Of a stretch of DNA of 64,000 nucleotides, positions 1-8,033 are shown piece after piece (the stretch's first letter is position 1; each line of letters opens with the position of its first letter). The notes beneath the pieces are model-generated. The model had not been told where the DNA came from and searched no databases. It was given only the letters and a program-made list of their open reading frames with translations. The stretch is from Arthrobacter gandavensis (lineage in GTDB: Bacteria > Actinomycetota > Actinomycetes > Actinomycetales > Micrococcaceae): NCBI RefSeq assembly GCF_009192735.1, contig NZ_VTFU01000001.1:1-64000 (forward strand), read 5' to 3'. The translations under genes and the position numbers were made by a program.

Positions 1-493
1 GCCCGTGAGCTTTCCAACCGCCGCCGTCGGGAATCTTGCCGAGCTTTTTCACGTCCATGTGCACCAGTTCGCCGGGCCGTTCACGTTCGTAGCGCACGGC
101 GGTGGCCTTCGAGGAGCGGATCACGTCTCCGGTGATCGGGTCGCAATCGCGCAGGTAGGCAACCCCGTGGCGGCGCAGGATCCGTGAGACCGTGCGGGCG
201 GGCACGCCCATCTTCGGTCCGAGCACATCGGGTCCGGCGCGATGCTCGGCGCGTGCCGCGAGGACCTTCTGCTCAGTGTCGGCGCTGGTGCGCGTTGGCA
301 TCGTGTGCGGCCGGGAGGACCGGGTGGCCAGCCCTGCTTCGCCCTCCGCGGAGTAGCGGTCGATCCATGTCTTGACGCACTTGCGTGAAACGCCCATGGC
401 TGCGGCTATGTGGGCCTGTTTCCAGCCGGCCTGGTGGCGTTGGACGATCAGCAGACGACCGTAAACGGTTAAACGGGCAGTACTGTGGGACAC
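1..493 (-). CDS. IS481-family transposase, N-terminal part (3' end outside window)
   Basis: The minus strand reads from a GTG at 493 as MSHSTARLTVYGRLLIVQRH and stays open to base 1. It shows the N-terminal helix-turn-helix of IS481 transposases (WKQAHIAAAMGVSRKCVKTW), then the start of the DDE core with the family signature LVHMDVKKLGKIPDGGG. DNA-binding transposase for cut-and-paste movement is the family role. The GTG start is supported by a GGAGG five bases upstream, although that site sits inside a hairpin. The catalytic residues after the first aspartate are not in the window, so it cannot be said whether the gene is intact. Confidence 0.85.
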   Translation of the reverse strand, partial: MSHSTARLTVYGRLLIVQRHQAGWKQAHIAAAMGVSRKCVKTWIDRYSAEGEAGLATRSSRPHTMPTRTSADTEQKVLAARAEHRAGPDVLGPKMGVPARTVSRILRRHGVAYLRDCDPITGDVIRSSKATAVRYERERPGELVHMDVKKLGKIPDGGGWKAHG

Positions 494-550
494 GAGAACC
501 TCCGGGTTGGAGTGGGTCTTTGACAAGCCACATCCCACCCGGAGGTTCTC
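494..550 (-). promoter_or_regulatory. Hairpin that sequesters the IS481 transposase ribosome-binding site
   Basis: A perfect 14-bp inverted repeat pairs 494-507 with 537-550, separated by 29 bases. On the minus strand the 3' arm ACCCGGAGGTTCTC contains the GGAGG Shine-Dalgarno and ends directly against the GTG start. In a transcript read from outside the element, the site would be buried in the stem. This fits the known habit of insertion sequences of blocking translation from read-through mRNA. Confidence 0.65.
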
Positions 551-622
551 TTTCGTTCAACCAGCCACGCCGCTACCAACGTCCTGGCCGGGTACATCTA
601 GGCGGGGTCATCGATTGTAAGA

Positions 623-666
623 CCGCCGCTCGTAGCTCCTTCAGTGCACGGGGCTACGAGCGGCGG
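623..666. terminator. 14-bp hairpin between the IS481 end and the next gene
   Basis: A perfect inverted repeat pairs ccgccgctcgtagc (623-636) with its complement (653-666) around a 16-base loop. No clear U-run follows on either strand, so it is a terminator-like hairpin rather than a proven intrinsic terminator. It insulates the gene at 732 from transcription leaving the insertion sequence, or it is the leftover terminator of a gene removed by the insertion. Confidence 0.4.
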
Positions 667-731
667 CCTCAGATTCAGCCAATGAAGTATAACGCTCACA
701 GCAGCAAGATCCACCTAAACTACGGGGCAAG

Positions 732-1616
732 ATGACGTCTTCGATAAACACCAGAACTGGTCTCAAGGAAGGGCATCACGATTTTTATGATGTCCCTCAG
801 GTTTGGCAAAAGGGTATAAACACGATTCGTGTGGACGGTCAAGTCCGAGCAGTCCATACGGTTCCACTGCGAAACGGTCTGACACTTGACTTTTTTGTCC
901 AGTCATCGAGAGCTGAAGAGCTGTTTGTGGCTCTCCACGGTGCTAATCGCCGTGAAAAGAATATATATCCCCGCTTTGAAAGGGTCGCTTCTCTGCGAAA
1001 GACCGCTCCTGCGCTGGTAGCTTTTGCGGACCCCAGTATACGCCTCGATGACAAACGGGAAATGCTTCTGTCGTGGTATTTGGGCGGACCGGATTGGGAT
1101 CCGCTCCATGACATGATGAAGGTGATTCATAAAGTTATGGGCAAATGCGGTGCTAAGCGAGTTATTTTTGTCGGCGGTTCAGGCGGCGGGTTTGCCGCAC
1201 TGCGGGCCTCAGCGATGTTCCCAGGATCAATGGCGTTTGTTCAGGCCCCCCAGACGATTTTGGAGCGGTATATCCCGCATGTTGTGGAACGATATTTCGA
1301 AACAGCTTGGCCCGGGTGGGACATGAAAAAGCTGCTGCAAGGATTCCCTGATCGTTTCGACATGGTTAGGCACTATCAGCAGAAGCTTCCAGATAATTAC
1401 GTTTACTACATGGTCAGCGAGAGTGATCCCTCCCATGTGACAGACCATTATGAGCCATTCAAGGGGATTTATGGGGTTAGCGAAGACTCTGGTTTTGACC
1501 GGTCCGGCCGTAAGCGCTTTGTCAAATACAAGGGGTCCGTTCCCGGACACGGTACGGTCACAGACGCTGAGTTTGATCACCATCTTAAGGAAGCGCTCCA
1601 AATGTTCCGGTCCTAA
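732..1616 (+). CDS. Alpha/beta-hydrolase-fold protein of a surface polymer locus
   Basis: A 294-residue protein with no signal peptide or membrane segment. A nucleophile elbow GGSGGG places the likely catalytic serine at residue 150. An upstream LHGAN segment (69-72) looks like the oxyanion loop, SESDPSH (from 229) supplies a candidate aspartate and GHG (272-274) a candidate histidine, in the usual Ser-Asp-His order. I do not recognise a named family. From the neighbours (glycosyltransferases, TagF-like proteins), an esterase or acyltransferase acting on the polymer or its precursor is an inference only. The ATG at 732 has a weak GGGG nine bases upstream. Base composition is clearly AT-richer than the core genes, which suggests transfer. 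Confidence 0.7.
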   Translation: MTSSINTRTGLKEGHHDFYDVPQVWQKGINTIRVDGQVRAVHTVPLRNGLTLDFFVQSSRAEELFVALHGANRREKNIYPRFERVASLRKTAPALVAFADPSIRLDDKREMLLSWYLGGPDWDPLHDMMKVIHKVMGKCGAKRVIFVGGSGGGFAALRASAMFPGSMAFVQAPQTILERYIPHVVERYFETAWPGWDMKKLLQGFPDRFDMVRHYQQKLPDNYVYYMVSESDPSHVTDHYEPFKGIYGVSEDSGFDRSGRKRFVKYKGSVPGHGTVTDAEFDHHLKEALQMFRS

Positions 1617-1770
1617 CCGGTTCATGCAGTCAATAGAAGGCATGAGTTCGCAACGCTGAAACAACATTGATCAGTACTAGTGAATGGTCTTGGTGGGGGA
1701 TGATTTTAATGTGTTGTAAGATGAGACGATTATCGGCCGTGATCCATTTTGAGTTAGAAGGCTCTGTCGC

Positions 1771-2700
1771 GTGAGTACGTACAGCGAAAAGCTCTATGCC
1801 CCGTTCGTTTTTTATACCCGCTTCGGGATAGGGGTCTTCGACGAAGACTGGCTTGATTTCAGAATTCGTGCTTTTAGTGCGTTCACTCTTCCATCAATTT
1901 CACGCATACTCCGTCCCGGGGATAAATGGTTTATTTTCGTGGACCGTGACATGCCGCGCGCCTGCTTGTCAGATTTCCGAGATTTGATCGCGAAGAATCC
2001 CGCGGCGGAAAATATTGAACTGGTGTTTGTTCGGTATGCCTTCGAGGTCGCAGATGCATTGGAAGACAAGCTCAGGCACTCTCTGCCCGATTGCCCTATG
2101 TATCTTTCGCGCATTGATGATGACGATGCCCTGCGGTACGACACGGTCGCTCTCTTTGTGGATTTGGCGCAGCGGACAGAAGGCGACAAACTTTTCATGT
2201 CCGCGACGAGTGCCATCGAATTTTTCCCGGTAGAACGCCTCGTGCTTCCGGGCGATTTCGATCTTTTGGTCAACGTGGCCTACGGGAGAGCCGAGAGTAT
2301 TCACCACTTCGCCCGTGTCGGACACCGCGGCTTATTGGACTGGGCCCAAAAGTCCGGGAAATCTGTCGCCATGCTTGATCCGCGGCACACTGTGTTTTTA
2401 TACAACAGACATCGCCAGTCCTCTTCGCGCTTTGCGAGTCGCCGCAGTACTGCCCGCGAGCATCCGAACAGTCGCACCTGGGTGTCCGCGGACTTCCGCG
2501 CTTTTAATCTGGATCTGGACCGCCTGCTGGAATTTAGGTTGTTCGCCGCAGCCGCCCCTTATGCCAAGGACGGGTCAGCGTGGACGGCCAGCGACGAACA
2601 AACATCGCAGGCATTTGAGCAGTGGAAGACTCTCGTCGAGCTCAAGGCTCGCATGACAGCTGATCGTGCTGCGTTCCTTAAAGACGCACCTTCGACCTAG
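1771..2700 (+). CDS. Putative rhamnosyltransferase-like glycosyltransferase
   Basis: A 309-residue cytosolic protein that resembles the putative rhamnosyl transferase family (Pfam PF11316 type). The N-terminal part has the R-x-F-x-x-F-TLPSI segment (about 31-45), then DKWFIFVDRDMP (51-62), and an acidic metal/nucleotide-binding motif SRIDDDDAL at 113-121 that fits the family's T/S-R-hydrophobic-D-N/D-D-D signature. Transfer of a sugar during assembly of a surface glycan is inferred from the motif and the neighbours. The substrate is unknown. Translation starts at GTG 1771, with AGAAGG about 11 bases upstream. It lies on the same strand as, and 154 bases after, the hydrolase gene, so the two may share a transcript. 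Confidence 0.7.
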   Translation: MSTYSEKLYAPFVFYTRFGIGVFDEDWLDFRIRAFSAFTLPSISRILRPGDKWFIFVDRDMPRACLSDFRDLIAKNPAAENIELVFVRYAFEVADALEDKLRHSLPDCPMYLSRIDDDDALRYDTVALFVDLAQRTEGDKLFMSATSAIEFFPVERLVLPGDFDLLVNVAYGRAESIHHFARVGHRGLLDWAQKSGKSVAMLDPRHTVFLYNRHRQSSSRFASRRSTAREHPNSRTWVSADFRAFNLDLDRLLEFRLFAAAAPYAKDGSAWTASDEQTSQAFEQWKTLVELKARMTADRAAFLKDAPST

Positions 2701-2950
2701 AGGGCACAGGAAGCCGGGGGGATAGATTATTCCTAACGAAGCAACACCACTGACAGCGGGGTGGAATGCGGACGCTGACGGGAAGGTTAACAGCAATAGC
2801 AAGGACATGCGCAGCTTTTGGAAAAGTCACCAACTTGAAACGCAGAAGCGTTGAAGGGACGGATAGACCAAGGCGCCGTTACTGGGACACTTCCGGGATC
2901 GAGCGGAGGCCAAAGAGGGCCAGTGTCTGGCGACCCGGCTTGGAGCTGCC

Positions 2951-5900
2951 ATGAGTAGGGTTACCAAACGGCTTTCGGAGACCGTGACCCGAAACCTGCA
3001 TCCGGCGTTGCTGGCGGGTATTAGACGCCTCACCAGGCGCAGCGGCTGCACCGACTTCGGGCTGCTCAGCGTGGTGGTGCCGATGTACAACGTGGCGCCT
3101 TATCTTGAACGCTGCCTCACCAGCCTCGTGAACCAGAGCTATGCGAATTTGGAGATCATCGTCGTGGATGATGGCTCCACGGACTCATCCGTCGCCATGG
3201 CTGCCGGGTATGCGCGGTATGACCGGCGGATCCGCCTCATACAACTGCCTCACGGCGGCAATGGGCGAGCACGGAACACGGCTATCTCAGCCGCGAAGGG
3301 GAAATACCTGACGTTTGCTGATGCTGACGATGTTGTGCCAACTGAGGCATATGCACTGATGATGGCGACGCTGGCCCGCACTGGATCCGACTTCTGCGTG
3401 GGTTCGTACGGCAGGATCAGGGGCGGCAAGAGAACTAGGGTCCGCTTGGCGGAGGACGTCCATTCGCGGGAGCGTCTGCGGATTAGGGTGGCAGATCATC
3501 CGGCGGTGATTGATGACGTGTTTCTGTGGAATAAGGTCTTCCGCCGCGAATTCTGGGACCGTCATGTGGGCGCCATACCGGAGAACATCCGGTATGAGGA
3601 CCAAGAAACCACTGCACGGGCATACCTGCGCGCAGCTTCGTTTGACGTCTTGCCCAAGGTTGTCTATTGGTGGCGTATCCGCGAAGATGGTTCTTCAATA
3701 ACCCAGGCAAAGCATCTTCTCGAGGATCTCCGGGACAGGTTGGTGGTGTCCCGGGACGTCACAGCCTTATTCGAGGCGGAAGCGCCGCCGTCAGTTGCGG
3801 TGCATTGGCACCGTCGGCTAATGGAGACTGACTTGATCCCCTACATAGAGCAGGTTCCGGATGCTTCGGAGGAGTTCTGGCAGTTGCTCGGGGAGGGGGT
3901 CGGCAGTATCTACAGTGCCGGACAGCAGCACCTTCGCCACATCGATCCGCAGGCGCGCGTGTTGTTGCACCTGACAGCGGAGGGGCGGCGGGAGGATGTT
4001 CGGCGCGTTCTGGTGGACCGGATCAACAACGGCACGGCGAGCCCGCTCACCTTTGACTGCGGCCGCATTTTCGCCGAGCCGCCTTTGCTCCAGGTGCTCG
4101 CTTTCCCCGTGGACCGCCGGCTCTTGGAAGTGTTTCCCGAGCACCTTGACCTAGTGGCTGCGCTGAAACCAGCGGTTACAGGGCTCGACGGAGGTGCCAC
4201 CGTTCGCGGGTACGCATACCTGCGTAACGTGGATCTGCGCCGCACCGACGTCCACCTCACCGCAGGTGTCCAGGGACTACACGGCTTTAAGCCACTGAAG
4301 ATCCAGCGCGCCACGGACCCAGAGCTGGATGTTTCCTCCGGAGACCGTAACTGCAGCTACGCGGATGCTGCCTTCCACATCCGGCTGGTAGGACCGCTGC
4401 CGGCCGAACTAATTCTCCGCGCGGAGGTGGACGGGCACGTCGTTGAGCGAGCTGTTCCCGTACCTGCCCCAAAGCCCGTGCTGGCGCAGGCGGCGCCACC
4501 CGGCGGTCTGCAAGTCACTGCATTTGCTCCTCGTTCTACCGTGACCGCCCCGGGTAAGACTGACCAAGACGGTAACGCTACCTGTTCCGGAGTCCTGGAA
4601 CTGGTGCTAGCCGATGCCGCACCTGCGGCCGCCTACGCGCTGGTGACGTCCCGTTTCCGAATCACGGCCGGGGCCGTGGTTTCTCTACCAGGTGGCGGCC
4701 TGAGGCTGCGGTTCCCACTGGCAGGCACGCGGTGGGGGAGGGAGATGCCCGCACCGCCGTCGGGATCCTACACTCTGCGATGGAATGTGAGTGGGGAACC
4801 GGTGGGCCCCCATGATCCGGCTGTCCCCGTTACTGCCGAAGTTGCTGGGGCTTTCCGATCAGCACTGCTGCCATCCGCACGTGTATGCGGACTGCGGACG
4901 GCGGCCGGGGCCATGGCCGTCAGCATTTCTGCTCCGCTTATGGCTAATGAGACCGGTACCTTCAACCAGTACCGGTTGAGGCGCGAAGTCTTCGGTGCCA
5001 CGGCAGCCCCCGAACTAACTCCGGGAGTTGTCTTTGAGAGTTTCGGCGGGAAAAGCTGCACCGACAGTCCCAGGGCCATTTCGGATTACGTTGCCGCGTC
5101 CGGTTTTGATGAACCCCTCTATTGGTCCGTAGCTGACCGTTCCGTCTCCGTGCCGGAGTACGCTGTGCCTCTGCTGCAGGGCTCGGAACAGTGGTACCGG
5201 AAACTCGCATCCACCCGAAGGCTAGTCAACAACAACAATTTCCCCTGGTACTTCCGCAAGACCCCGGGCCAGTTCTACCTGCAGACTTGGCACGGAACCC
5301 CGCTGAAGAGAATTGGTCTGGATGCTCCACAGCGGATACTGTCCCTGTCCTACAGGGACCTGATGGCTCGGGAAGCGCAGTGGTGGGACCTGCTCCTGGC
5401 CCAGAATGACTTCGCTGCCACCATGCTTCCGCCTGCCCTGGGCTACACCGGTGAAGTGCTCACAGCAGGCTACCCCCGTAACGACTCCCTTGCCCGGCGG
5501 CTGCCCGGCATCCGTGACCGGGTTCGCAGCCTCCTTGGCATCCCGGCGGAGCAGAAGGTAGTGTTGTACGCCCCGACGTGGAGAGATAACGCCCGGGACG
5601 GAGCGGGACGCGCGGACTGGATCGGTTTCCTTGACGTTGCTGAAGCCAGCGCGCAGCTGGGGCCGGGGTGGACGTTCCTGATTCGCGGCCACCACAACGT
5701 TGCCGGCCAACGCCGCATCGGAGATCATCCCGCAGCAATTGACGTGACCGATTATCCGGAGGTCAATGAATTGTATCTGGCCTCGGATGCGCTGGTCACG
5801 GACTATTCTTCGGCTATCTTCGACTATTCCGTGCTCAAACGGCCGATTCTCTTCCTAGCTCCGGATCTGGCGGAGTACGCGAATTCTCGGGGGTTGTATC

Positions 5901-6136
5901 GGTTTCCTGCAGAGTTCCTGAGCCAGGAGCCCGTAGTTTCAACAACGGAGGAGCTCGCGGGCGCCCTAATGGGCGGGCTGATGACTTTGTGTCCTGGTTC
6001 TGCTGCCATTGCTGATCGGTTTGCCTATGCGGACCACGGCGCCGCTTCAGCTGCCGCTGCGGCCGTTCTTATGGCTGCTCCTGCCCGTTTGGGGAACGTG
6101 ACTGAGGATTGCCCACCGAAAACCAAGGACATTTGA
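2951..6136 (+). CDS. Bifunctional GT2 glycosyltransferase / TagF-like glycerophosphotransferase
   Basis: A 1061-residue protein with two enzyme modules. Residues about 38-260 are a GT-A family 2 glycosyltransferase: LLSVVVPMYNVAPYLERCL, VVDDGSTD (71-78) and the metal motif DADD (124-127). Residues about 720-1045 are a CDP-glycerol glycerophosphotransferase-type domain (PF04464): TWHGTPLKR near 780, LYAPTWRDN, IRGHHN, and ALVTDYSSAIFDY near 950. The roughly 450 residues between look like beta-rich linker domains. In teichoic acid pathways the second activity polymerises polyol-phosphate units from a CDP-polyol, and the fused GT2 would add a sugar to each repeat. No transmembrane helix is visible, so it probably works on the inner membrane face. 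The ATG start follows a weak ribosome site. Confidence 0.85.
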   Translation: MSRVTKRLSETVTRNLHPALLAGIRRLTRRSGCTDFGLLSVVVPMYNVAPYLERCLTSLVNQSYANLEIIVVDDGSTDSSVAMAAGYARYDRRIRLIQLPHGGNGRARNTAISAAKGKYLTFADADDVVPTEAYALMMATLARTGSDFCVGSYGRIRGGKRTRVRLAEDVHSRERLRIRVADHPAVIDDVFLWNKVFRREFWDRHVGAIPENIRYEDQETTARAYLRAASFDVLPKVVYWWRIREDGSSITQAKHLLEDLRDRLVVSRDVTALFEAEAPPSVAVHWHRRLMETDLIPYIEQVPDASEEFWQLLGEGVGSIYSAGQQHLRHIDPQARVLLHLTAEGRREDVRRVLVDRINNGTASPLTFDCGRIFAEPPLLQVLAFPVDRRLLEVFPEHLDLVAALKPAVTGLDGGATVRGYAYLRNVDLRRTDVHLTAGVQGLHGFKPLKIQRATDPELDVSSGDRNCSYADAAFHIRLVGPLPAELILRAEVDGHVVERAVPVPAPKPVLAQAAPPGGLQVTAFAPRSTVTAPGKTDQDGNATCSGVLELVLADAAPAAAYALVTSRFRITAGAVVSLPGGGLRLRFPLAGTRWGREMPAPPSGSYTLRWNVSGEPVGPHDPAVPVTAEVAGAFRSALLPSARVCGLRTAAGAMAVSISAPLMANETGTFNQYRLRREVFGATAAPELTPGVVFESFGGKSCTDSPRAISDYVAASGFDEPLYWSVADRSVSVPEYAVPLLQGSEQWYRKLASTRRLVNNNNFPWYFRKTPGQFYLQTWHGTPLKRIGLDAPQRILSLSYRDLMAREAQWWDLLLAQNDFAATMLPPALGYTGEVLTAGYPRNDSLARRLPGIRDRVRSLLGIPAEQKVVLYAPTWRDNARDGAGRADWIGFLDVAEASAQLGPGWTFLIRGHHNVAGQRRIGDHPAAIDVTDYPEVNELYLASDALVTDYSSAIFDYSVLKRPILFLAPDLAEYANSRGLYRFPAEFLSQEPVVSTTEELAGALMGGLMTLCPGSAAIADRFAYADHGAASAAAAAVLMAAPARLGNVTEDCPPKTKDI

Positions 6137-6419
6137 GGCCCACGAAGAATACAGATCGGTCACGGGGGAAGAATCAAACGGCAACAAGTCGGACGTATAT
6201 CTACGTGAACTACTAATAAACGCATCCCGGCCAATTTTTTTTCGCGGGCCCAAATTTTTCGGCGAATAATCCTGCCCGGGCATTGGAGACACAGCCGTGC
6301 CTGGAAACAGTGGGAAGACACCCGGGCGGCTCTCAGTATGACGTGAGCGTGGAGCGCGAGGTGCCCTAAATTACTGACCTCTAGAGCGGCCTAGACGATA
6401 TGAAGAACCGGGTTTAGGG
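6137..6419. other. Gene-free stretch, left flank of an IS110 element
   Basis: No supported gene. The stretch runs from the stop of the GT2/TagF gene to the hairpin before the IS110 transposase. It has an AT-rich part near 6215-6265 and a GC-rich part with cccgggc words. The left end of the IS110 element, and possibly part of its guide RNA gene, must fall here or just downstream, but no terminal repeat marks it. Confidence 0.4.
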
Positions 6420-6512
6420 GCTGGAACCTCCACTCTTCAAAGCAAGGACGTGGGTTACCTGCCAGACTTGGCCGACCTGCAGAGCCACATTTGAAGTCTG
6501 GGAGGTTCCAGC
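6420..6512 (+). promoter_or_regulatory. Structured leader of the IS110 transposase, hides the ribosome-binding site
   Basis: Twelve perfect base pairs join 6420-6431 (gctggaacctcc) to 6501-6512, and six more join 6435-6440 (cttcaa) to 6491-6496, closing a 50-base loop. The 3' arm carries the GGGAGG Shine-Dalgarno and the ATG follows after one base. In IS110-group elements the noncoding left end encodes the bridge RNA that pairs with target and donor DNA. This folded leader is the best candidate here for part of such an RNA, and it would also shut off translation from read-through mRNA. Confidence 0.5.
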
Positions 6513-6513
6513 T

Positions 6514-7617
6514 ATGTTCGAGCGTACAAGTGTCGGTTTGGATGTCCATGCCCGCTCCGTTGCCGGCTGCGCACTGGATACCGAAACAGGAGAAATCCTG
6601 CACCGAAAACTCACACCGGACCGAACCGAAATCCTGAACTGGATCGGCTCTCTGCCAGGACCCGTCCGGGTGGTTTACGAGGCTGGGCCCACCGGTTTCG
6701 GGCTCGCCCGGGACCTGAACACGGCAGGATTCGAAACCCTTGTCGCAGCTCCGTCCAAACTCCAGCGGCCCGCCGGTGACAGGGTGAAAACTGATACCCG
6801 GGACGCCTTGCACCTGGCCCGGCTGTTGAAGCTGGGAGAGATCACCGGTGTGACGGTTCCCTCCATCGATCAGGAAGCAGCCCGCGATCTGGTCCGGGCG
6901 CGGGAAGATTGCCGGGCGGATCTGATGCGCTCACGCCACCGGATCTCCAAACTCCTGCTGCGCCAGGGCATCGTCTATTCCGGCGGGCAGGCCTGGACCG
7001 GCCGGCACGAAATTTGGTTAAACCAGCAGCGCTTTGCCGAACCTGCCCGGGAGCTGACCTACCGGTCCTGCCTTGCCGGGATGCGGGCCATCGATGAACG
7101 CCGCCACGATCTTGATGCCGCCATCACAAGCATGGCTTTGGACAGCGAATTCACCGCTGTGGTCCAGTGCCTGGGCTGCCTGCGCGGCGTTTCAACGCTG
7201 ACCGCCTTCGGGCTGGCCGTGGAGATCGGTGGCTGGGATCGGTTCACCGGATCCAGCATCGGCGCCTACCTCGGTCTGGTCCCTTCCGAGCATTCCTCCG
7301 GGGCGTCCCGGTCCCGCGGCTCGATCACCAAAACCGGAAACACCCACGCCCGCAGACTGCTGGTGGAAGCGGCATGGCACCACCGCAGGCCCTATCTGAA
7401 CCCGTCCAGACTGATGAGGGCCCGGTGGGAGCTGGCACCCGAGGCAGCCAGGTGCCGCGGCCACGCCGGGAACCGGCGCCTGCATCAACGCTGGCTCACG
7501 TATCTGGAACACCATAAACGTCCTGTGATCGCCACCGTCGCGGTGGCCCGGGAACTGGCCGGCTGGTGCTGGTCGCTGGCCAGGATCGCCGAAGAAGGAA
7601 AAGCTCACATGACCTGA
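6514..7617 (+). CDS. IS110-family transposase (DEDD recombinase)
   Basis: A 367-residue intact protein. The N-terminal DEDD/RuvC-like domain begins with SVGLDVHARSVAGCAL and continues with VYEAGPTGFGLARDL and VKTDTRDALHLARLL, which place the acidic residues typical of the family. The C-terminal Transposase_20 domain contains LGCLRGVSTLTAFGLAVEIG and the serine-bearing region GLVPSEHSSGASRSRGSITKTG. The family performs RNA-guided, scarless recombination through a circular intermediate. Length is normal and no frameshift is seen, so it may be active. The ATG has a GGGAGG eight bases upstream, inside a hairpin. Confidence 0.92.
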   Translation: MFERTSVGLDVHARSVAGCALDTETGEILHRKLTPDRTEILNWIGSLPGPVRVVYEAGPTGFGLARDLNTAGFETLVAAPSKLQRPAGDRVKTDTRDALHLARLLKLGEITGVTVPSIDQEAARDLVRAREDCRADLMRSRHRISKLLLRQGIVYSGGQAWTGRHEIWLNQQRFAEPARELTYRSCLAGMRAIDERRHDLDAAITSMALDSEFTAVVQCLGCLRGVSTLTAFGLAVEIGGWDRFTGSSIGAYLGLVPSEHSSGASRSRGSITKTGNTHARRLLVEAAWHHRRPYLNPSRLMRARWELAPEAARCRGHAGNRRLHQRWLTYLEHHKRPVIATVAVARELAGWCWSLARIAEEGKAHMT

Positions 7618-7946
7618 TCCTCGTACCCCATGCCAGCCGGAAGGGTTCCTGAAACGTTGTCCTTGCAGCGCGTGGAGATAACTCGCGATACACCTATGGG
7701 CAGCCGGAAACGGCCACGCCCGACATTGCTAGACCAGCGATACGCTCCAGCCGAACACTTCGTCCTGCGGTAGCCAACCCGCGCATATCAGTCTGACCGC
7801 GCCGTCGCCCATGACACGCTGACCACGCATCCAGAAACCTCTCCGGCACCCAAAGGAAACGGGTGCCCGACAGCCAGTCAGGGACCCGTTTTCCCATGCC
7901 TATTGACAGGAATGATCTACATATCAGGTGTAACTCTTACGGTGGT
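7618..7946. other. Gene-free stretch, right flank of the IS110 element
   Basis: About 330 bases without a supported gene between the IS110 transposase and the next IS481 end. It contains an inverted pair around 7851-7895 (acccaaaggaaacgggt, then acccgttttccc) and the outward TTGACA at 7903. If this element is of the IS1111 subgroup, its guide RNA would lie here rather than upstream of the gene. Confidence 0.4.
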
Positions 7947-7975
7947 TGTGAACGGCGTGGCAAAAGTTAAATAAG

Positions 7976-8033
7976 CGAGGGTCTCCGGTTCGATATGGGT
8001 TACCAAACTCGTATCGGCCAACGGAGACCCTCG
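7976..8033 (+). promoter_or_regulatory. Ribosome-site-sequestering hairpin of the second IS481 copy
   Basis: A perfect 12-bp pairing joins 7976-7987 (cgagggtctccg) to 8022-8033. Further pairing of cgatatg with cgtatcg lies inside the loop. The GGAG Shine-Dalgarno (8023-8026) lies in the 3' arm, whose last base is the first base of the GTG start. The layout is the same as at 494-550, although the stem sequence differs. Confidence 0.6.

Larger units (their letters stand above)
1..578 (-). mobile_element. IS481-family insertion sequence, one end only (continues beyond the window)
   Basis: Only the transposase 5' part and one terminus are inside the window. Reading inward on the minus strand, the outer end near 578 begins TGGTAGCGGCGTGGC. 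It shares CGGCGTGGC with the outer end of the second IS481 copy at 7947 (TGTGAACGGCGTGGC), so both ends appear to be related terminal repeats. The other end and any target duplication lie outside the window. The exact outer base is uncertain by a few positions. Confidence 0.65.
6420..7908 (+). mobile_element. IS110-family element (minimum extent)
   Basis: The limits are the structured leader on the left and a TTGACA at 7903-7908 on the right. IS110 elements lack terminal inverted repeats, so the ends cannot be fixed by eye. A promoter-like TTGACA facing outward at the right end is the pattern expected if circularisation builds a promoter from a right-end -35 and a left-end -10. The element separates the two glycopolymer gene groups. 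Confidence 0.5.

Noticed and set aside
2766-2954. A 62-codon frame in the gap before the GT2-TagF gene
   Set aside because: No ribosome site, Arg-rich and structureless, and it overlaps the start of the real gene.
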